The notes below the pieces were generated by a model. It did not search any database. It was not told the origin of the DNA and saw only the letters and a list, made by a program, of their open reading frames with translations. Below, piece by piece: positions 26,715 to 36,089 of a DNA stretch of 64,000 nucleotides. This DNA is from Chitinispirillales bacterium. Lineage in GTDB: Bacteria > Fibrobacterota > Chitinivibrionia > Chitinivibrionales > Chitinispirillaceae. Within the stretch, counting starts at the first letter, position 1. Each line of letters starts with the position of its first letter. Made by a program: the position numbers and the translations under genes. The stretch is from positions 62,001 to 126,000 of the forward strand of contig JAIRVB010000024.1 of NCBI GenBank assembly GCA_031254105.1, written 5' to 3'.

Positions 26715-26797
26715 CAAATTACAATGTACAAATAAAACCAAAATCAAAACAGTTTTAATTACTTTCTGTTCTTGTTTTATTTGTACATTGTAATTTG
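26715..26797. terminator. 24-bp perfect inverted repeat after the GH8 gene
   Basis: Arms 26715-26738 and 26774-26797 are exact inverted copies (word acaatgtacaaataaaac). The enclosed part contains a second small stem, AACAG/CTGTT. It can act as a terminator and belongs to the class of inverted repeat pairs in this window. Confidence 0.6.
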
Positions 26798-26811
26798 TAA
26801 GTTGGTTCTTT

Positions 26812-27438
26812 ATGCATGGAATATTAGAATGGATTCTCCCCATTGCGGTTATCGTTTTGGGGTTCATATTTAACAGGTGGGTACCGTTAAGAAAAGTACG
26901 GTATTCTCTGTATGCTGTTATTTTGTTTACAGCTTTTATATTTGACCTGAATAAGATTGCGTTTGCTTCGGATACCGTTAATTCACTGTCCTACCTTACT
27001 ATTTTGATTGCGTTAAGCGAGATTGTTTGGATATGTGAGGCAAAAAAAAACAGACTGCTTTTGGGCGGAGCCCTTATTGTTTTCGCCCCTCTTTTCATCT
27101 ATGTTTATACGGCTGCTATGGTAATTTTGCCGTTTCCATGTCATAGTAGTAAAAATGCCGTTGTTGACAGGTTTTCTTGCGGTTCGACTGCTTATGTTCT
27201 AAGAAAAAGGCCGTCATTAGATATTTTTGAACCCGGCCACATCTATATCCTTTGCCGCGCAAAGGGCGTCGGCCTGTTTGAAAAACGGGTTGATCGGTAC
27301 ACAACTCCGCAAGGATACTACAGCGCCTGTATAAGTCCCAAGCACCAATGTATGGCTGATGGAATAAAAATAGACCTTTACGTTGATAACAATTATGTGT
27401 TGTGGTCTCTTGGGGAAAAGATAACGGGTAATAATTAA
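26812..27438 (+). CDS. Hypothetical inner-membrane protein
   Basis: A 208-aa protein with four predicted membrane segments in the first half (residues ~5-22, 31-48, 58-75, 82-107). A soluble C-terminal half (~110-208) has beta-strand character and four Cys (FPCHSS, FSCGST, ILCRAK, YSACISPKHQC), which might form disulfides if periplasmic. I do not recognise the family. There is no obvious ribosome-binding site (tggttctttatg). The gene is separated from the GH8 gene by the inverted repeat and converges with flgM across a terminator. Confidence 0.6.
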   Translation: MHGILEWILPIAVIVLGFIFNRWVPLRKVRYSLYAVILFTAFIFDLNKIAFASDTVNSLSYLTILIALSEIVWICEAKKNRLLLGGALIVFAPLFIYVYTAAMVILPFPCHSSKNAVVDRFSCGSTAYVLRKRPSLDIFEPGHIYILCRAKGVGLFEKRVDRYTTPQGYYSACISPKHQCMADGIKIDLYVDNNYVLWSLGEKITGNN

Positions 27439-27499
27439 CGGGTCAGTGGTTAGTTAAAGCAGAAAGATAAGTCAGTTGTCAGTTTCCAGTTAAAACAAA

Positions 27500-27530
27500 A
27501 GGACAAACCCTCACGCGTAGAGTTTGTCCT
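27500..27530. terminator. Convergent terminator between the membrane protein and flgM
   Basis: AGGACAAACCCTC pairs with GAGTTTGTCCT (one mismatch or bulge) around acgcgta, with A-rich sequence before and T-rich sequence after. It is nested within an inverted ttagtga-type repeat pair (27440-27460 and 27550-27575). Confidence 0.7.
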
Positions 27531-27579
27531 CATATTTTCAATTTTTTACCAGCCCGCTCACTGGTCACTAACCACTCTC

Positions 27580-27906
27580 TCAGCCATTGCTAAGCAACTT
27601 ATCCGCAAGTTTATCTACAAAAGCCTCTGAGTTATAAAACCCGCTGCTGAGTTTAAGTTTGATCTCTTCAATTTTGTCTGCGCGTTGGTCTGGTTGAGCT
27701 CTCAACATTGAGGAGATAGCGTACATATCGCTTTGGGCTAAGCTTTGCTGCTTGCCCCGGGTTGAGAGTTCAGAATTGTCTGAACCGCTCTTTTCGGTAC
27801 CGGAATTTTTCTTTTCTGCCAGCTCTTTTTCTCTCTCAGTCTTACGACTGCCGTCGAGCTTACGCATTTCGTTATGGATCGATTGTGAAATATTGTTGAT
27901 CAGCAT
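27580..27906 (-). CDS. flgM: Anti-sigma-28 factor FlgM
   Basis: A 108-aa FlgM-family protein. The C-terminal half carries the sigma-28-binding pattern RADKIEEIKLKLSSGFYNSE followed by VDKLADKLL, and the N-terminal half is charged and low-complexity as expected of this partly disordered family. FlgM holds FliA until it is secreted through the completed hook-basal body. I prefer ATG 27906 over ATG 27927 because the predicted transcript starts near 27932 and AAAGGAG overlaps the upstream codon. It is not beside other flagellar genes. A FliA-type promoter precedes it, consistent with the usual feedback control. Confidence 0.82.
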   Translation of the reverse strand: MLINNISQSIHNEMRKLDGSRKTEREKELAEKKNSGTEKSGSDNSELSTRGKQQSLAQSDMYAISSMLRAQPDQRADKIEEIKLKLSSGFYNSEAFVDKLADKLLSNG

Positions 27907-27938
27907 AACTACGGCGGCTCCTTTCATTCCTATTAGCT

Positions 27939-27966
27939 ATATCGGTCGCTTTAATACAGGACTTTA
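27939..27966 (-). promoter_or_regulatory. Sigma-28 (FliA)-type promoter of flgM
   Basis: On the minus strand TAAAGT is followed by ACCGATAT after 14 bases (TAAA to ACCGATAT is 16). It resembles the consensus TAAA-N15-GCCGATAA, with six of eight matches in the -10 box. Confidence 0.5.
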
Positions 27967-28518
27967 GCACTTTTTATAGAAAAATAATTCACTATTTGAT
28001 ATTTTCCTAATAAATGGTGAAAATTAAGTTATTATTACCTGCTATCGCCACAGTATTCGTTTTAGAAGATACGGTTAGTCACGAATTGGTTTTTATTTTG
28101 TAACAAATCGTTATCAAGGCATATGTTCTGTTTCTGCGGAAACAGGAAAGTGAGCGTGTTACCGGCAGACCAATAAAGCAGTCCTGTCAGTAATGATTTT
28201 TCTCCGGTATTTTCCATAAACACTACATTAAACCGCTGCCGGTGTAATCTTCACAAAACAGATGCGAAGCAACTGCCGATTATATATATTTATTATTGAA
28301 AAGATGGCTCACACAGGCTAAATGGTTTTCCTAAAGATGCTTTTTATATCGTCTGTATCTCTCAGAGAAAGCGGCTGAAAAATCCGCCGAGTATTACAGG
28401 TGTAGATCCTGTCGAAAAATCATTGTCGAAGCAATGGGTTTTAAACCCTGCTGCCAGCCGGAACGGTTACGTTAACGACCGGTAAAATTTGACCGGCGGA
28501 GAGTAATATTTTATAAAT
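27967..28518. other. Large gene-free stretch upstream of holB
   Basis: About 550 bases without a convincing gene on either strand. Several GC-containing stems are visible near 28450-28500 (CCGG-aacggttacgttaacga-CCGG and ACCGG/CCGGC). I compared it by eye with cobalamin, FMN and TPP riboswitch cores, SRP RNA and RNase P and found no match. Confidence 0.4.
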
Positions 28519-29658
28519 ATGACGGCACTAAAGTGGAATAAACTAATCGGCCAGCAGCGCATAAAAAACGTTCTTGATAGCGCTTTCGTTAATAAAACCC
28601 TTGGCCACGCGTATCTTTTTTGCGGAGAGGCGGGAACAGGGAAATTTGCCGCTGCGCTTGATCTTGCAATGGCCCTTCTTTGTCAGCGTGAAGAGAGCAG
28701 GCCCTGCGGCGTGTGTCTTGCCTGTAAAAAAACGGCAAGCTACTCTCATCCTGATTTTCATGTGATAATGCCGGTGCTTCTGCAAGCTGAACATAAGAAA
28801 GAGAGCTCTCTTAACGAACAGGGATGGCAGTTTGTCGCCTCATGCGCAAAAAGCAGAATTGAAGACCCATATAAATTACCTGAGCATGGCGGCATCCCCG
28901 ATATTCCGGTTGACTGGATGCGTGAAGCGATTCAGGCTGTACAGCGCGGCGGCGCGGAGGGTGGATACAATGTGACAATTATGGACGGGGTTGAGTCTAT
29001 GAAAAAAGAGACCGCAAACGCCATATTAAAAACTCTTGAAGAACCGCCGCCGGGAACAATTATTATCGCTTTAACGAATCGGATTAATTATGTTTTACCA
29101 ACGATAATTTCCAGATGTCAGGTTTTGCGTTTCTCATATCTGACGCCTGAAACTATCAATGCGGAATTATGCCGCCGTTTTAATGTTGATTCCGGCGATC
29201 CGAGGGTAGAGCTTGCGGCTGCGGGCGGATCTCTTGGAGCCGCTATCACAGAATTTGAAAATCCGGAAACAGAGTGGTTTGAGGCTGCCGCAAGTATCTG
29301 GAACAGCTGTATGGCGCAGGACTGGCAAGCTGTAAGCGTCCGTGTTGACAGTCTTGGCGGGGGGGCGGAAGGTTATTTGGCGTGTCACAAAATATTCAAA
29401 TCGTTATTAAGATTGCTTAGAACCGCTTTTTTAAGGAAATTCAGCGCTCCGGTAAACTATTTTAAATCTAATATAAAAATGCCCTGCCAAATCGAACTCC
29501 CTGAGACTGTCACCCCCTATGATGCCGAAAAGTTTATCCGGCTATGTCAGGAGGCTATGCGGGCTCTTGAATCACGAGGTAACAGCGGATTGGTATTGGT
29601 AAATTTTTTATGCTCTCTTATGGAGATATTGAATGGCAAAAAACAACAAACTTGTTGA
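28519..29658 (+). CDS. holB: DNA polymerase III delta' subunit
   Basis: Clamp-loader subunit delta', 379 aa. The N-terminal AAA+ domain starts WNKLIGQQRIKNVL and has a P-loop GEAGTGKF in which the Ser/Thr after the Lys is Phe, consistent with the non-hydrolysing role of delta'. A four-Cys zinc module (CGVCLACKKTASYSHPD plus a preceding Cys) follows, then NAILKTLEEPP (Walker B-region helix) and the SRC sensor motif in ISRCQVLRF. The C-terminal collar domain is poorly conserved, as usual. The 3' end overlaps ricT by 26 bases. The order holB-ricT-metG is a known conserved cluster in several phyla. The ribosome-binding site is weak (GGAG at about 16 bases). Confidence 0.9.
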   Translation: MTALKWNKLIGQQRIKNVLDSAFVNKTLGHAYLFCGEAGTGKFAAALDLAMALLCQREESRPCGVCLACKKTASYSHPDFHVIMPVLLQAEHKKESSLNEQGWQFVASCAKSRIEDPYKLPEHGGIPDIPVDWMREAIQAVQRGGAEGGYNVTIMDGVESMKKETANAILKTLEEPPPGTIIIALTNRINYVLPTIISRCQVLRFSYLTPETINAELCRRFNVDSGDPRVELAAAGGSLGAAITEFENPETEWFEAAASIWNSCMAQDWQAVSVRVDSLGGGAEGYLACHKIFKSLLRLLRTAFLRKFSAPVNYFKSNIKMPCQIELPETVTPYDAEKFIRLCQEAMRALESRGNSGLVLVNFLCSLMEILNGKKQQTC

Positions 29659-30457
29659 AGTAGTTTTTAAAGGTGAGCGCAAGGCTATTTTTAAAGATCG
29701 TAACGACGTTGAGATTCTTGAGGGCGAATATGTTGTTGTTGAGGCGGAACGCGGGGTTGATCTTGGAAAAGCGTCATGCGTCGGTTCTCTTGTTAAGCTT
29801 AAACGCGGCAAGGGAGAAACGCGCAGCATAATCCGTAAAGCTCAGGATACCGACCTTGAGAATCTGAAAAAAAATCAGGAAAAGGAGAAGAGCGCGTTTA
29901 AGGTTTGCCGTGAAAAGATCAAGCATTTTAAGTTAGATATGAAGCTTGTTGATGTTGAGACGCAGTTTGACGGCAGCAAAATAACATTTTATTTTACCGC
30001 CGCTCAGCGTGTTGACTTTAGAGAGCTTGTGAAGGATTTAGCCTCTATTTACCGAACCCGTATCGAACTGCGGCAAATTGGCGTGAGGGATGAAGCAAAG
30101 AGGATCAGCGGCTGCGGGGTTTGCGGACGTAAACAGTGCTGCACAGCTTTTTTAAATGAGTTTGAGCAGATTACTACTCAGATGGCTAAAGATCAGCAGC
30201 TTGCGTTAAATCCGTCAAAAATATCCGGTAACTGCGGGAGACTCCTCTGCTGTTTGCGTTATGAGAATGAGATGTACGTTGATATTTTTGCCGACTTTCC
30301 GCCTGTCGGCTCACGGATTACTGTTGGAAGTAAACAGGGTACGCTTTCTTATATAAATATATTCCAGCTCAAGGGACTTGTTCACTTTGGAGATAATTCT
30401 CAGGAATGGCTAACCCCCGAAGAGCTCAAAAAAGGAACGCTTGAATATGCAACATGA
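29633..30457 (+). CDS. ricT: PSP1-domain protein (RicT/YaaT family)
   Basis: A 274-aa PSP1 protein. The signature region has the paired Cys motifs ISGCGVCGRKQCCTAFLNEF (~160-180) and ISGNCGRLLCCLRYE (~200-215), which bind an Fe-S cluster in the Bacillus RicT-RicA-RicF complex that works with RNase Y. RicT members are found in many bacteria that do not sporulate, where the role is unclear. TGGAG lies seven bases before the ATG, inside the end of holB. The 3' end overlaps the start of metG, so holB, ricT, metG and recJ should be translated from one message. Confidence 0.92.
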   Translation: MAKNNKLVEVVFKGERKAIFKDRNDVEILEGEYVVVEAERGVDLGKASCVGSLVKLKRGKGETRSIIRKAQDTDLENLKKNQEKEKSAFKVCREKIKHFKLDMKLVDVETQFDGSKITFYFTAAQRVDFRELVKDLASIYRTRIELRQIGVRDEAKRISGCGVCGRKQCCTAFLNEFEQITTQMAKDQQLALNPSKISGNCGRLLCCLRYENEMYVDIFADFPPVGSRITVGSKQGTLSYINIFQLKGLVHFGDNSQEWLTPEELKKGTLEYAT

Positions 30458-32474
30458 TACTGGCCGCAAACGGATTCTTGTCACAAGCGCGTTACCTTAC
30501 GCTAATGGAGATATACATTTGGGTCATCTCTTGGAAGCGGTGCAGACAGATATTTTTGTTCGCTATAATAAGCTCAGAGGTCACGATGTTATCTATGTGT
30601 GCGCGGATGATACGCATGGTACTCCTGTTGAGCTTAGCGCTCTGCGTCAGGGGATAAGTCCTGAGGAACTTGTAGAAACTGCCCGTAAAAATCATATTCG
30701 CGATTATTCAGGGTACGATATTAGTTTTGACATTTTTTATACGACTAATTCTGAGGAAAACCGGCATTACGCTGAGTTGATTTATGAAAATCTGCTTAAA
30801 AAAGATCTTGTTGTCGAAAAAGAGATAAACCAGTATTACTGTGAGAATGACAAACGGTTTCTGCCGGATCGTTTTATAATTGGAACATGTCCAAGATGCA
30901 AATCTGAAAAGCAGTATGGCGATGTTTGTGAAGTTTGCGGCGTAACATACAACCCTACCGAGCTCATAGAGCCCAAGTGCGGGTTGTGTTCCAAACCTCC
31001 TGTACTGCGTTCTACAAAAAATATTTATGTAGAACTTGCTAAACGCGAGTCGTTTTTACGTGAGTATATTGGTAAGCCGGGCGTACTGCAGGATGACATG
31101 AAAAATTTTGTGAAATCATGGATAGATGACGGACTCAAAGAGTGGTGCATTTCAAGAGACGGGCCGTATTTTGGGTTTAGAATTCCTGGTACGGAAAACA
31201 AATATTTTTATGTATGGATGGATGCTCCGATAGGCTATCTCTCCTCTACCGACCGCTGGTGCAAAGATAACGGCGGTGATGTTATGGATTATTGGGAAAA
31301 AGGTTCACCTGCGGAAATAGTGCATTTTATCGGAAAAGATATCGTTTATTTTCACGCGCTTTTCTGGCCTGTTATGCTTGACAGTTCCGATTTCGCCGTG
31401 CCGTCAAGTATAAAAATTCATGGGTTTCTCAATATTCAGGGCGAAAAGATGTCAAAGTCCCGCGGCACTTTCATTTTAGCTAAGGAATACCTTGAAAAAG
31501 TAAATCACCCTCAGGCATCGGAGTTTTTACGTTTTTATTACGGTTCAAAACTTTCGCTTACAAGCGCTGATCTTGATCTTAACAAAGATGAATTGATGAG
31601 CCGTGTAAACACTACGCTCATTAACAATATCGGCAATCTTCATCACCGCGCTATGATTTTTTGTGAGCGGTATTTTGAAAATGAGCTTCCAGCTGTTGCG
31701 TGGGATAAGGAGATCGCTTTACAGATCGAGGCTGCCGCTTCTGAGATATCCGCGTGGTATGAAGCAAGTGAATTTAAGCTTGTGGTTGAAAAAGTACACA
31801 GTCTTGGCAGTGTTGGCAATAAGTACTTTCAGGATAATAAACCTTGGGAGCTTATGAAGACCGACAAGATGGCTGCCGCTTCGGTAATAGTTACATGTGT
31901 TAATTTAATCAAAGCGCTTGCGGTGTTCCTCAAACCTATCGTCCCTAAAATCAGCGCAAGTGTTGAGAAGCAGCTATCCGCAAGTTTTGGGTGGGATGAT
32001 TACCGTTTCAATCTTTCAGGGTGTAAGACAGGCACGGTTGAAAAGCTTGTCGCGCCGCTTGAGAGCGCTCACCTTGATGAGCTGTTTACTGCCCAAACCG
32101 TTGCCGCATGCGCTGATCAAAAAGATAAAAAAGAGCGGGATCAGGATGGACTTATTGACATCAGCGCGTTTACAGCGGTGGATTTGCGGGTTGGTACGGT
32201 ACTTACCGCAAAAAATGTAGAAAAGTCAAGCAAACTTCTCTGTCTTAGTGTTGATTTTGGGAGTGAAAAACGTCAAATAGTCGCTGGGATCGCTCAGAGC
32301 TATAAAGGCGATGATCTTATCGGACAGCAGGTAGTAGCGGTTTTTAATCTGAAACCCGCCGCACTTTTTGGACTTGTTTCAGAAGGCATGCTCTTAGCCG
32401 CAAAAGATAAAAGCGGCGTGCTGACGCTTGTAGGCCCTAAAGCAACCGTTTCTTTGGGAGCTAAAGTGGCATGA
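30447..32474 (+). CDS. metG: Methionyl-tRNA synthetase
   Basis: A class I aminoacyl-tRNA synthetase, 675 aa from ATG 30447 (an in-frame TTG at 30441 is the alternative). The HIGH motif is HLGH in YANGDIHLGHLLEA (~18-30). A zinc knuckle with four Cys (CPRCKSEKQYGDVCEVC ... KCGLC) shows the zinc-containing form, KMSKS is in EKMSKSRGTFI (~335), and a C-terminal EMAP/Trbp111-like tRNA-binding domain (~570-675; VDLRVGTVLTAKNVEKSSKL) is fused. Length fits the dimeric E. coli-like type. It overlaps ricT at its start and recJ by four bases (ATGA) at its end. Confidence 0.97.
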   Translation: MQHDTGRKRILVTSALPYANGDIHLGHLLEAVQTDIFVRYNKLRGHDVIYVCADDTHGTPVELSALRQGISPEELVETARKNHIRDYSGYDISFDIFYTTNSEENRHYAELIYENLLKKDLVVEKEINQYYCENDKRFLPDRFIIGTCPRCKSEKQYGDVCEVCGVTYNPTELIEPKCGLCSKPPVLRSTKNIYVELAKRESFLREYIGKPGVLQDDMKNFVKSWIDDGLKEWCISRDGPYFGFRIPGTENKYFYVWMDAPIGYLSSTDRWCKDNGGDVMDYWEKGSPAEIVHFIGKDIVYFHALFWPVMLDSSDFAVPSSIKIHGFLNIQGEKMSKSRGTFILAKEYLEKVNHPQASEFLRFYYGSKLSLTSADLDLNKDELMSRVNTTLINNIGNLHHRAMIFCERYFENELPAVAWDKEIALQIEAAASEISAWYEASEFKLVVEKVHSLGSVGNKYFQDNKPWELMKTDKMAAASVIVTCVNLIKALAVFLKPIVPKISASVEKQLSASFGWDDYRFNLSGCKTGTVEKLVAPLESAHLDELFTAQTVAACADQKDKKERDQDGLIDISAFTAVDLRVGTVLTAKNVEKSSKLLCLSVDFGSEKRQIVAGIAQSYKGDDLIGQQVVAVFNLKPAALFGLVSEGMLLAAKDKSGVLTLVGPKATVSLGAKVA

Positions 32475-34192
32475 ATATTCCTGCGGCGGCGAGGGAGAGA
32501 ATATCAATACGGGAAATTGATTCGCGAATCGCTCAAAAACTTGCAGCTGAGCTGAATGTATCGCAAACAGCAGCGTCTATTCTTGCGGGACGTAAACTTG
32601 CCACTTTTGACCAATGCAAGAAATTCTTCCGCCCTTCAATTGATGATTTCCATGATCCATTCCTTTTTAAAGATATGGAAAAGGCGGTTTCCCGTATTAA
32701 GCAAGCGGTTGACGCAAACGAAAAAATTATCATTTACGGCGATTACGATGTAGATGGAGTTACCTCAACTGTTTTGCTTGTCAAAGTATTTAAGCGGTTA
32801 GGCGCTGATTGCGGTTATTATCTTCCTAATAGGTTGACCGAAGGATACGGAGTATCTGACAGTGGGATACATCACGCGGCTCAAACAGGCGCTTCTCTTA
32901 TAATTACTGTTGACTGCGGAATTACCGCTCACGCGCAAGCCGCTCTTGCTTCATCATTAGGGATAGATTTAATCATTACAGATCATCACGAGCCTAAAAA
33001 AGAGCTGCCCCGCGCTCTTGCGATAATTAATCCGATAATGGCTGACAACGGTTATCCTGACAAGTCGCTCGCCGGTGTGGGAACCGCGCTTAAACTTTGT
33101 CAAGCGCTTGGAATTGTTACAGAGCGGAAGTGCGAGTTATGGCAGGATCTGCTTGAACTGGCCGCTCTTGGCACTGCCGCCGATATCGTTCCATTAACAG
33201 GTGAAAACAGAGTTATCGCTTCGCTTGGATTTTCTCAGATGCGGGATTCCTCTATTTTAGGACTGAGAGCGCTTATTGACTCTCAGGGGCTTACCGGAAA
33301 GAAACTTTCTACATCAGAAGTAGTTTTTCAGATTGCGCCGTGTATAAACGCAGTGGGCCGTCTGGGCGATCCCGGAAGGGGAGTGGAGCTTTTACTTACG
33401 GAAGACCCTGCCATAGCCGCTCTTTTCGCAAAAGAGCTCAGGGAAGCAAATCTTGAGCGCCGCGCTCTTGATAACATCGCGGCTGAGGAGGCCGCGCAGT
33501 GGGTAGAAGCTAATCTTTGTCCTTATAATGATTTCTCCATAGTCGCCGCAAGTTACGACTGGCATGTGGGAGTGATCGGCATTGTAGCGTCAAGAATGGC
33601 GGAACGTTTTTGCCGTCCATCGATACTGTTCTCTCTTGGCGAAGATGGAATGGCCAGAGGCTCCGGCAGGAGCGCAGGGGGGATGCACCTGCTTGACGCT
33701 TTGAGTGAATGCTCACCGCTTCTTGAATCTTACGGAGGTCACGGAGCTGCCGCAGGACTTCAAATCCGTAATGACAGAGTCGATGAGTTTAGAGAGAAAT
33801 TCAATATTGTTGTGAGAGGCCGTCTTTCACAGGATGATCTCGTTCCAAGAGTAACTGTTGATGCCGAAGTGCCGATAACCTCTATCACTAGTAAATTGCT
33901 GCGTATAATAAAACAAATGGAACCGTTTGGCCCCGGCAACATGCGTCCTGTCCTTCTCTGCCGCGATCTAAAACACCGCTATGCTCCAAGAGCGGTAGGG
34001 CAAAATCAAAATCACCTTAAACTCTCTCTTACCTCTCAGGGGGTAACAATGGACGCCATAGCCTTTAACTTTGGAGAACGTATCGCGGAAATAAGCGAGT
34101 CATCCTCACTTGATGTCGCGTTCAGCCTTGAAGAGAATGAATGGAATGGTAAGGTGAGTCTTCAGATGAATGTTAAGGGGGTCTCTGTTTAG
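32471..34192 (+). CDS. recJ: Single-stranded-DNA exonuclease RecJ
   Basis: A 5'-3' ssDNA exonuclease of the DHH superfamily, 573 aa, used in recombination and mismatch and base-excision repair. The DHH motifs are complete: IIYGDYDVDGVTSTVLL (~78-95), a conserved DCG in ITVDCGITAHA (~143-153), ITDHHEPKK (~165-173) and the DHHA1 region with GSGRSAGGMHLLDAL and SYGGHGAAAGLQI (~400-440). The C-terminal OB-like domain is present. Translation is coupled to metG through the ATGA overlap. Last gene of the holB-ricT-metG-recJ operon. Confidence 0.96.
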   Translation: MNIPAAARERISIREIDSRIAQKLAAELNVSQTAASILAGRKLATFDQCKKFFRPSIDDFHDPFLFKDMEKAVSRIKQAVDANEKIIIYGDYDVDGVTSTVLLVKVFKRLGADCGYYLPNRLTEGYGVSDSGIHHAAQTGASLIITVDCGITAHAQAALASSLGIDLIITDHHEPKKELPRALAIINPIMADNGYPDKSLAGVGTALKLCQALGIVTERKCELWQDLLELAALGTAADIVPLTGENRVIASLGFSQMRDSSILGLRALIDSQGLTGKKLSTSEVVFQIAPCINAVGRLGDPGRGVELLLTEDPAIAALFAKELREANLERRALDNIAAEEAAQWVEANLCPYNDFSIVAASYDWHVGVIGIVASRMAERFCRPSILFSLGEDGMARGSGRSAGGMHLLDALSECSPLLESYGGHGAAAGLQIRNDRVDEFREKFNIVVRGRLSQDDLVPRVTVDAEVPITSITSKLLRIIKQMEPFGPGNMRPVLLCRDLKHRYAPRAVGQNQNHLKLSLTSQGVTMDAIAFNFGERIAEISESSSLDVAFSLEENEWNGKVSLQMNVKGVSV

Positions 34193-34517
34193 AAATAGCG
34201 CAGAGTTTAATTTTATACTGTTTTTTCTTCTCGATTTTCTTTCTTCAACTTATTATCTTTTATTCAGATAACAAAATATGCGCAGCACAGTGAAGAAACG
34301 CTAAAAATGCTTCACGAGATTGATGTTGAGTTCTCAGGATCATAACCTCCGTGGCCTTCCGCTTTTATTTCCGATAACATGCCAGAAATTATCAAGTACC
34401 GGTCAAATCCTTATAAGATTCGATTTGAGAATGCAGGAGTAAAACTGGTATCAACAAGAGCGCCCCGCGAAGAGACAGCTGCAGGTTTATTTGTAATCTG
34501 TACATTATACATTTGTT
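34193..34517. other. Gap between convergent recJ and dnaA, possible gene remnants
   Basis: Open but unrecognised pieces are present: a frame ending at the TAA near 34346 whose last residues read EETLKMLHEIDVEFSGS, and a frame from 34379 (MPEIIKYRSNPYKIRFENAG). Both look protein-like but are too short to assign. The segment ends with gtacattatacatttg, an inverted-repeat word shared with 26715-26797. Confidence 0.35.
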
Positions 34518-35942
34518 TTAAACCTCACTCTCCCTCAGCAGCTTCTCAATACTCTCCACCTTCCTCTTAAGCTCGATTACTTGATCATTATTTAACTCCG
34601 CTTCAATTTTTTTAGCCGCGTGTATAACTGTGGAATAGTCTCGTCCGCCAAACTCAAGGCCAATGGAGCGCAGGGACTGGCGCGTCCATTTTTTAGATAG
34701 ATACATTGCTACGGAACGGGGGAGGCTTACCTCTTTTTTGCGAGTATGCGCTGAGAGCTGATTAACGCTTATGTCAAAAATTTGGGCGGTTATCTCTTTT
34801 ATAAATTGTACAGTGATTCGTTCCTCTTTACTGTTTATCGCGTCTCCGCACAACTCGCGCGTAACTTCGAGCGTAATATCCGCGCCTGTAAATGAGGAAG
34901 AGGCTATAAGCTTAATAAGAGTGCCCTCAAGTTCCCTGACATTTGATGTGATCTGACTGGCAATGTATTGAATAACCTCATCGGGCAGAGTCAGGCCGTC
35001 TGTTTCAGCTTTTTTTCGCAGAATAGCCATGCGGGTTTCGAGGTTGGGGGGTTGGATATCGGTATTAAGCCCGCCCTTAAAGCGGTTTATGATATGCTCC
35101 ATCATGTCGGGAATTTTTTCGGGACTGCGGTCTGAGGAGAGCACAATTTGTTTATCTTCTCTGAGGAGTCTGTCAAAAATGCGGTAAAATTCCTTTTGAG
35201 TGCCGGGTTTGCCGCTGAAGAACTGGATATCATCAATGAGAAGCAGATCTACATCATTAAACTTTTTATAAAATGAGGAGGAATCTTTTTTGTTAATGAC
35301 AAAACTTATGTATTGATTGGTGAACTCCTCGCTTGTCATATAGACAACGTTGTCCGCGGTGCCCTCGGTTTGAGCGAAATGACCGATAGCCTGCAGCAGG
35401 TGGGTTTTACCCAGACCCGTACCTCCATATATAATAAGCGGGTTAAAGCTTGTTTTGCCCGGAGCTTCGGCTACCGCCATAGCCGCGGCGTGAGCCATAC
35501 GGTTACTGTCGCCTACGATAAAGCTTTCAAAGGTGTAGTTTGGGTGAAAGTTTCCGTTTTCTCTGACTGTGACTGCCTGCGGAATTTTAGAATCCTTCGC
35601 TTTTGTGAGTTCCTCGGCAATAGGCTCAATAACTTTCCAGTCCCTTGTTACAGGTTCAAAAAGAAGGGTACTAAAATTTATGCCGCTCTCTGTGAGCGCT
35701 TCCAGTATAACGGCAGAAAAATGTTCTTCGATAAAATCCGCGAAAAACTGGTTAGGAACCTGAACGCAGGCGCGGGCATTCTCATCTAAAAAAAGATTTG
35801 TAGTCGCAAACCACGTCTGAAAGGTTGCCGGAGAGATTTTTTCCTGTATCCGTTCTAAGCATACCTGCCATAGAGAAGTCGTTGAAAAATCAGAAGATAG
35901 ATTATTTGCCAACATATTATCAACATTGTCCTTGCTTGACAA
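34518..35942 (-). CDS. dnaA: Chromosomal replication initiator DnaA
   Basis: The initiator ATPase, 474 aa. Domain I (LWQVCLERIQEKISPATFQTWF) leads through a short linker into the AAA+ domain III, with Walker A GGTGLGKTHLLQ (~175), Walker B LLIDDIQFF (~235) and sensor SSDRSP (~265). Domain IV has the DNA-binding helix-turn-helix with SLRSIGLEFGGRDYSTVIHA (~435-455), the DnaA signature that reads the 9-mer TTATCCACA. Exact and near boxes lie just upstream (36096-36140), so dnaA probably autoregulates and neighbours oriC. There is no dnaN or gyrB downstream: the next gene on the other side is recJ. Confidence 0.97.
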   Translation of the reverse strand: MSSKDNVDNMLANNLSSDFSTTSLWQVCLERIQEKISPATFQTWFATTNLFLDENARACVQVPNQFFADFIEEHFSAVILEALTESGINFSTLLFEPVTRDWKVIEPIAEELTKAKDSKIPQAVTVRENGNFHPNYTFESFIVGDSNRMAHAAAMAVAEAPGKTSFNPLIIYGGTGLGKTHLLQAIGHFAQTEGTADNVVYMTSEEFTNQYISFVINKKDSSSFYKKFNDVDLLLIDDIQFFSGKPGTQKEFYRIFDRLLREDKQIVLSSDRSPEKIPDMMEHIINRFKGGLNTDIQPPNLETRMAILRKKAETDGLTLPDEVIQYIASQITSNVRELEGTLIKLIASSSFTGADITLEVTRELCGDAINSKEERITVQFIKEITAQIFDISVNQLSAHTRKKEVSLPRSVAMYLSKKWTRQSLRSIGLEFGGRDYSTVIHAAKKIEAELNNDQVIELKRKVESIEKLLRESEV

Positions 35943-36089
35943 ATCTTAAAATTGAGACGAATGAAAACACTGTTTGTCTAAGATGTTTTAAATCTTGCCG
36001 CAGTTTGGAAAATCGCAATAACATGTTGATTTTACTGGGGTTTTGAAGCTAACCGAAAAAACTGATTTAAGTAGCTTCAATAGTATTTC

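Noticed and set aside
27967-28518. SRP RNA, RNase P RNA or a vitamin riboswitch
   Set aside because: No family-defining conserved boxes were found.
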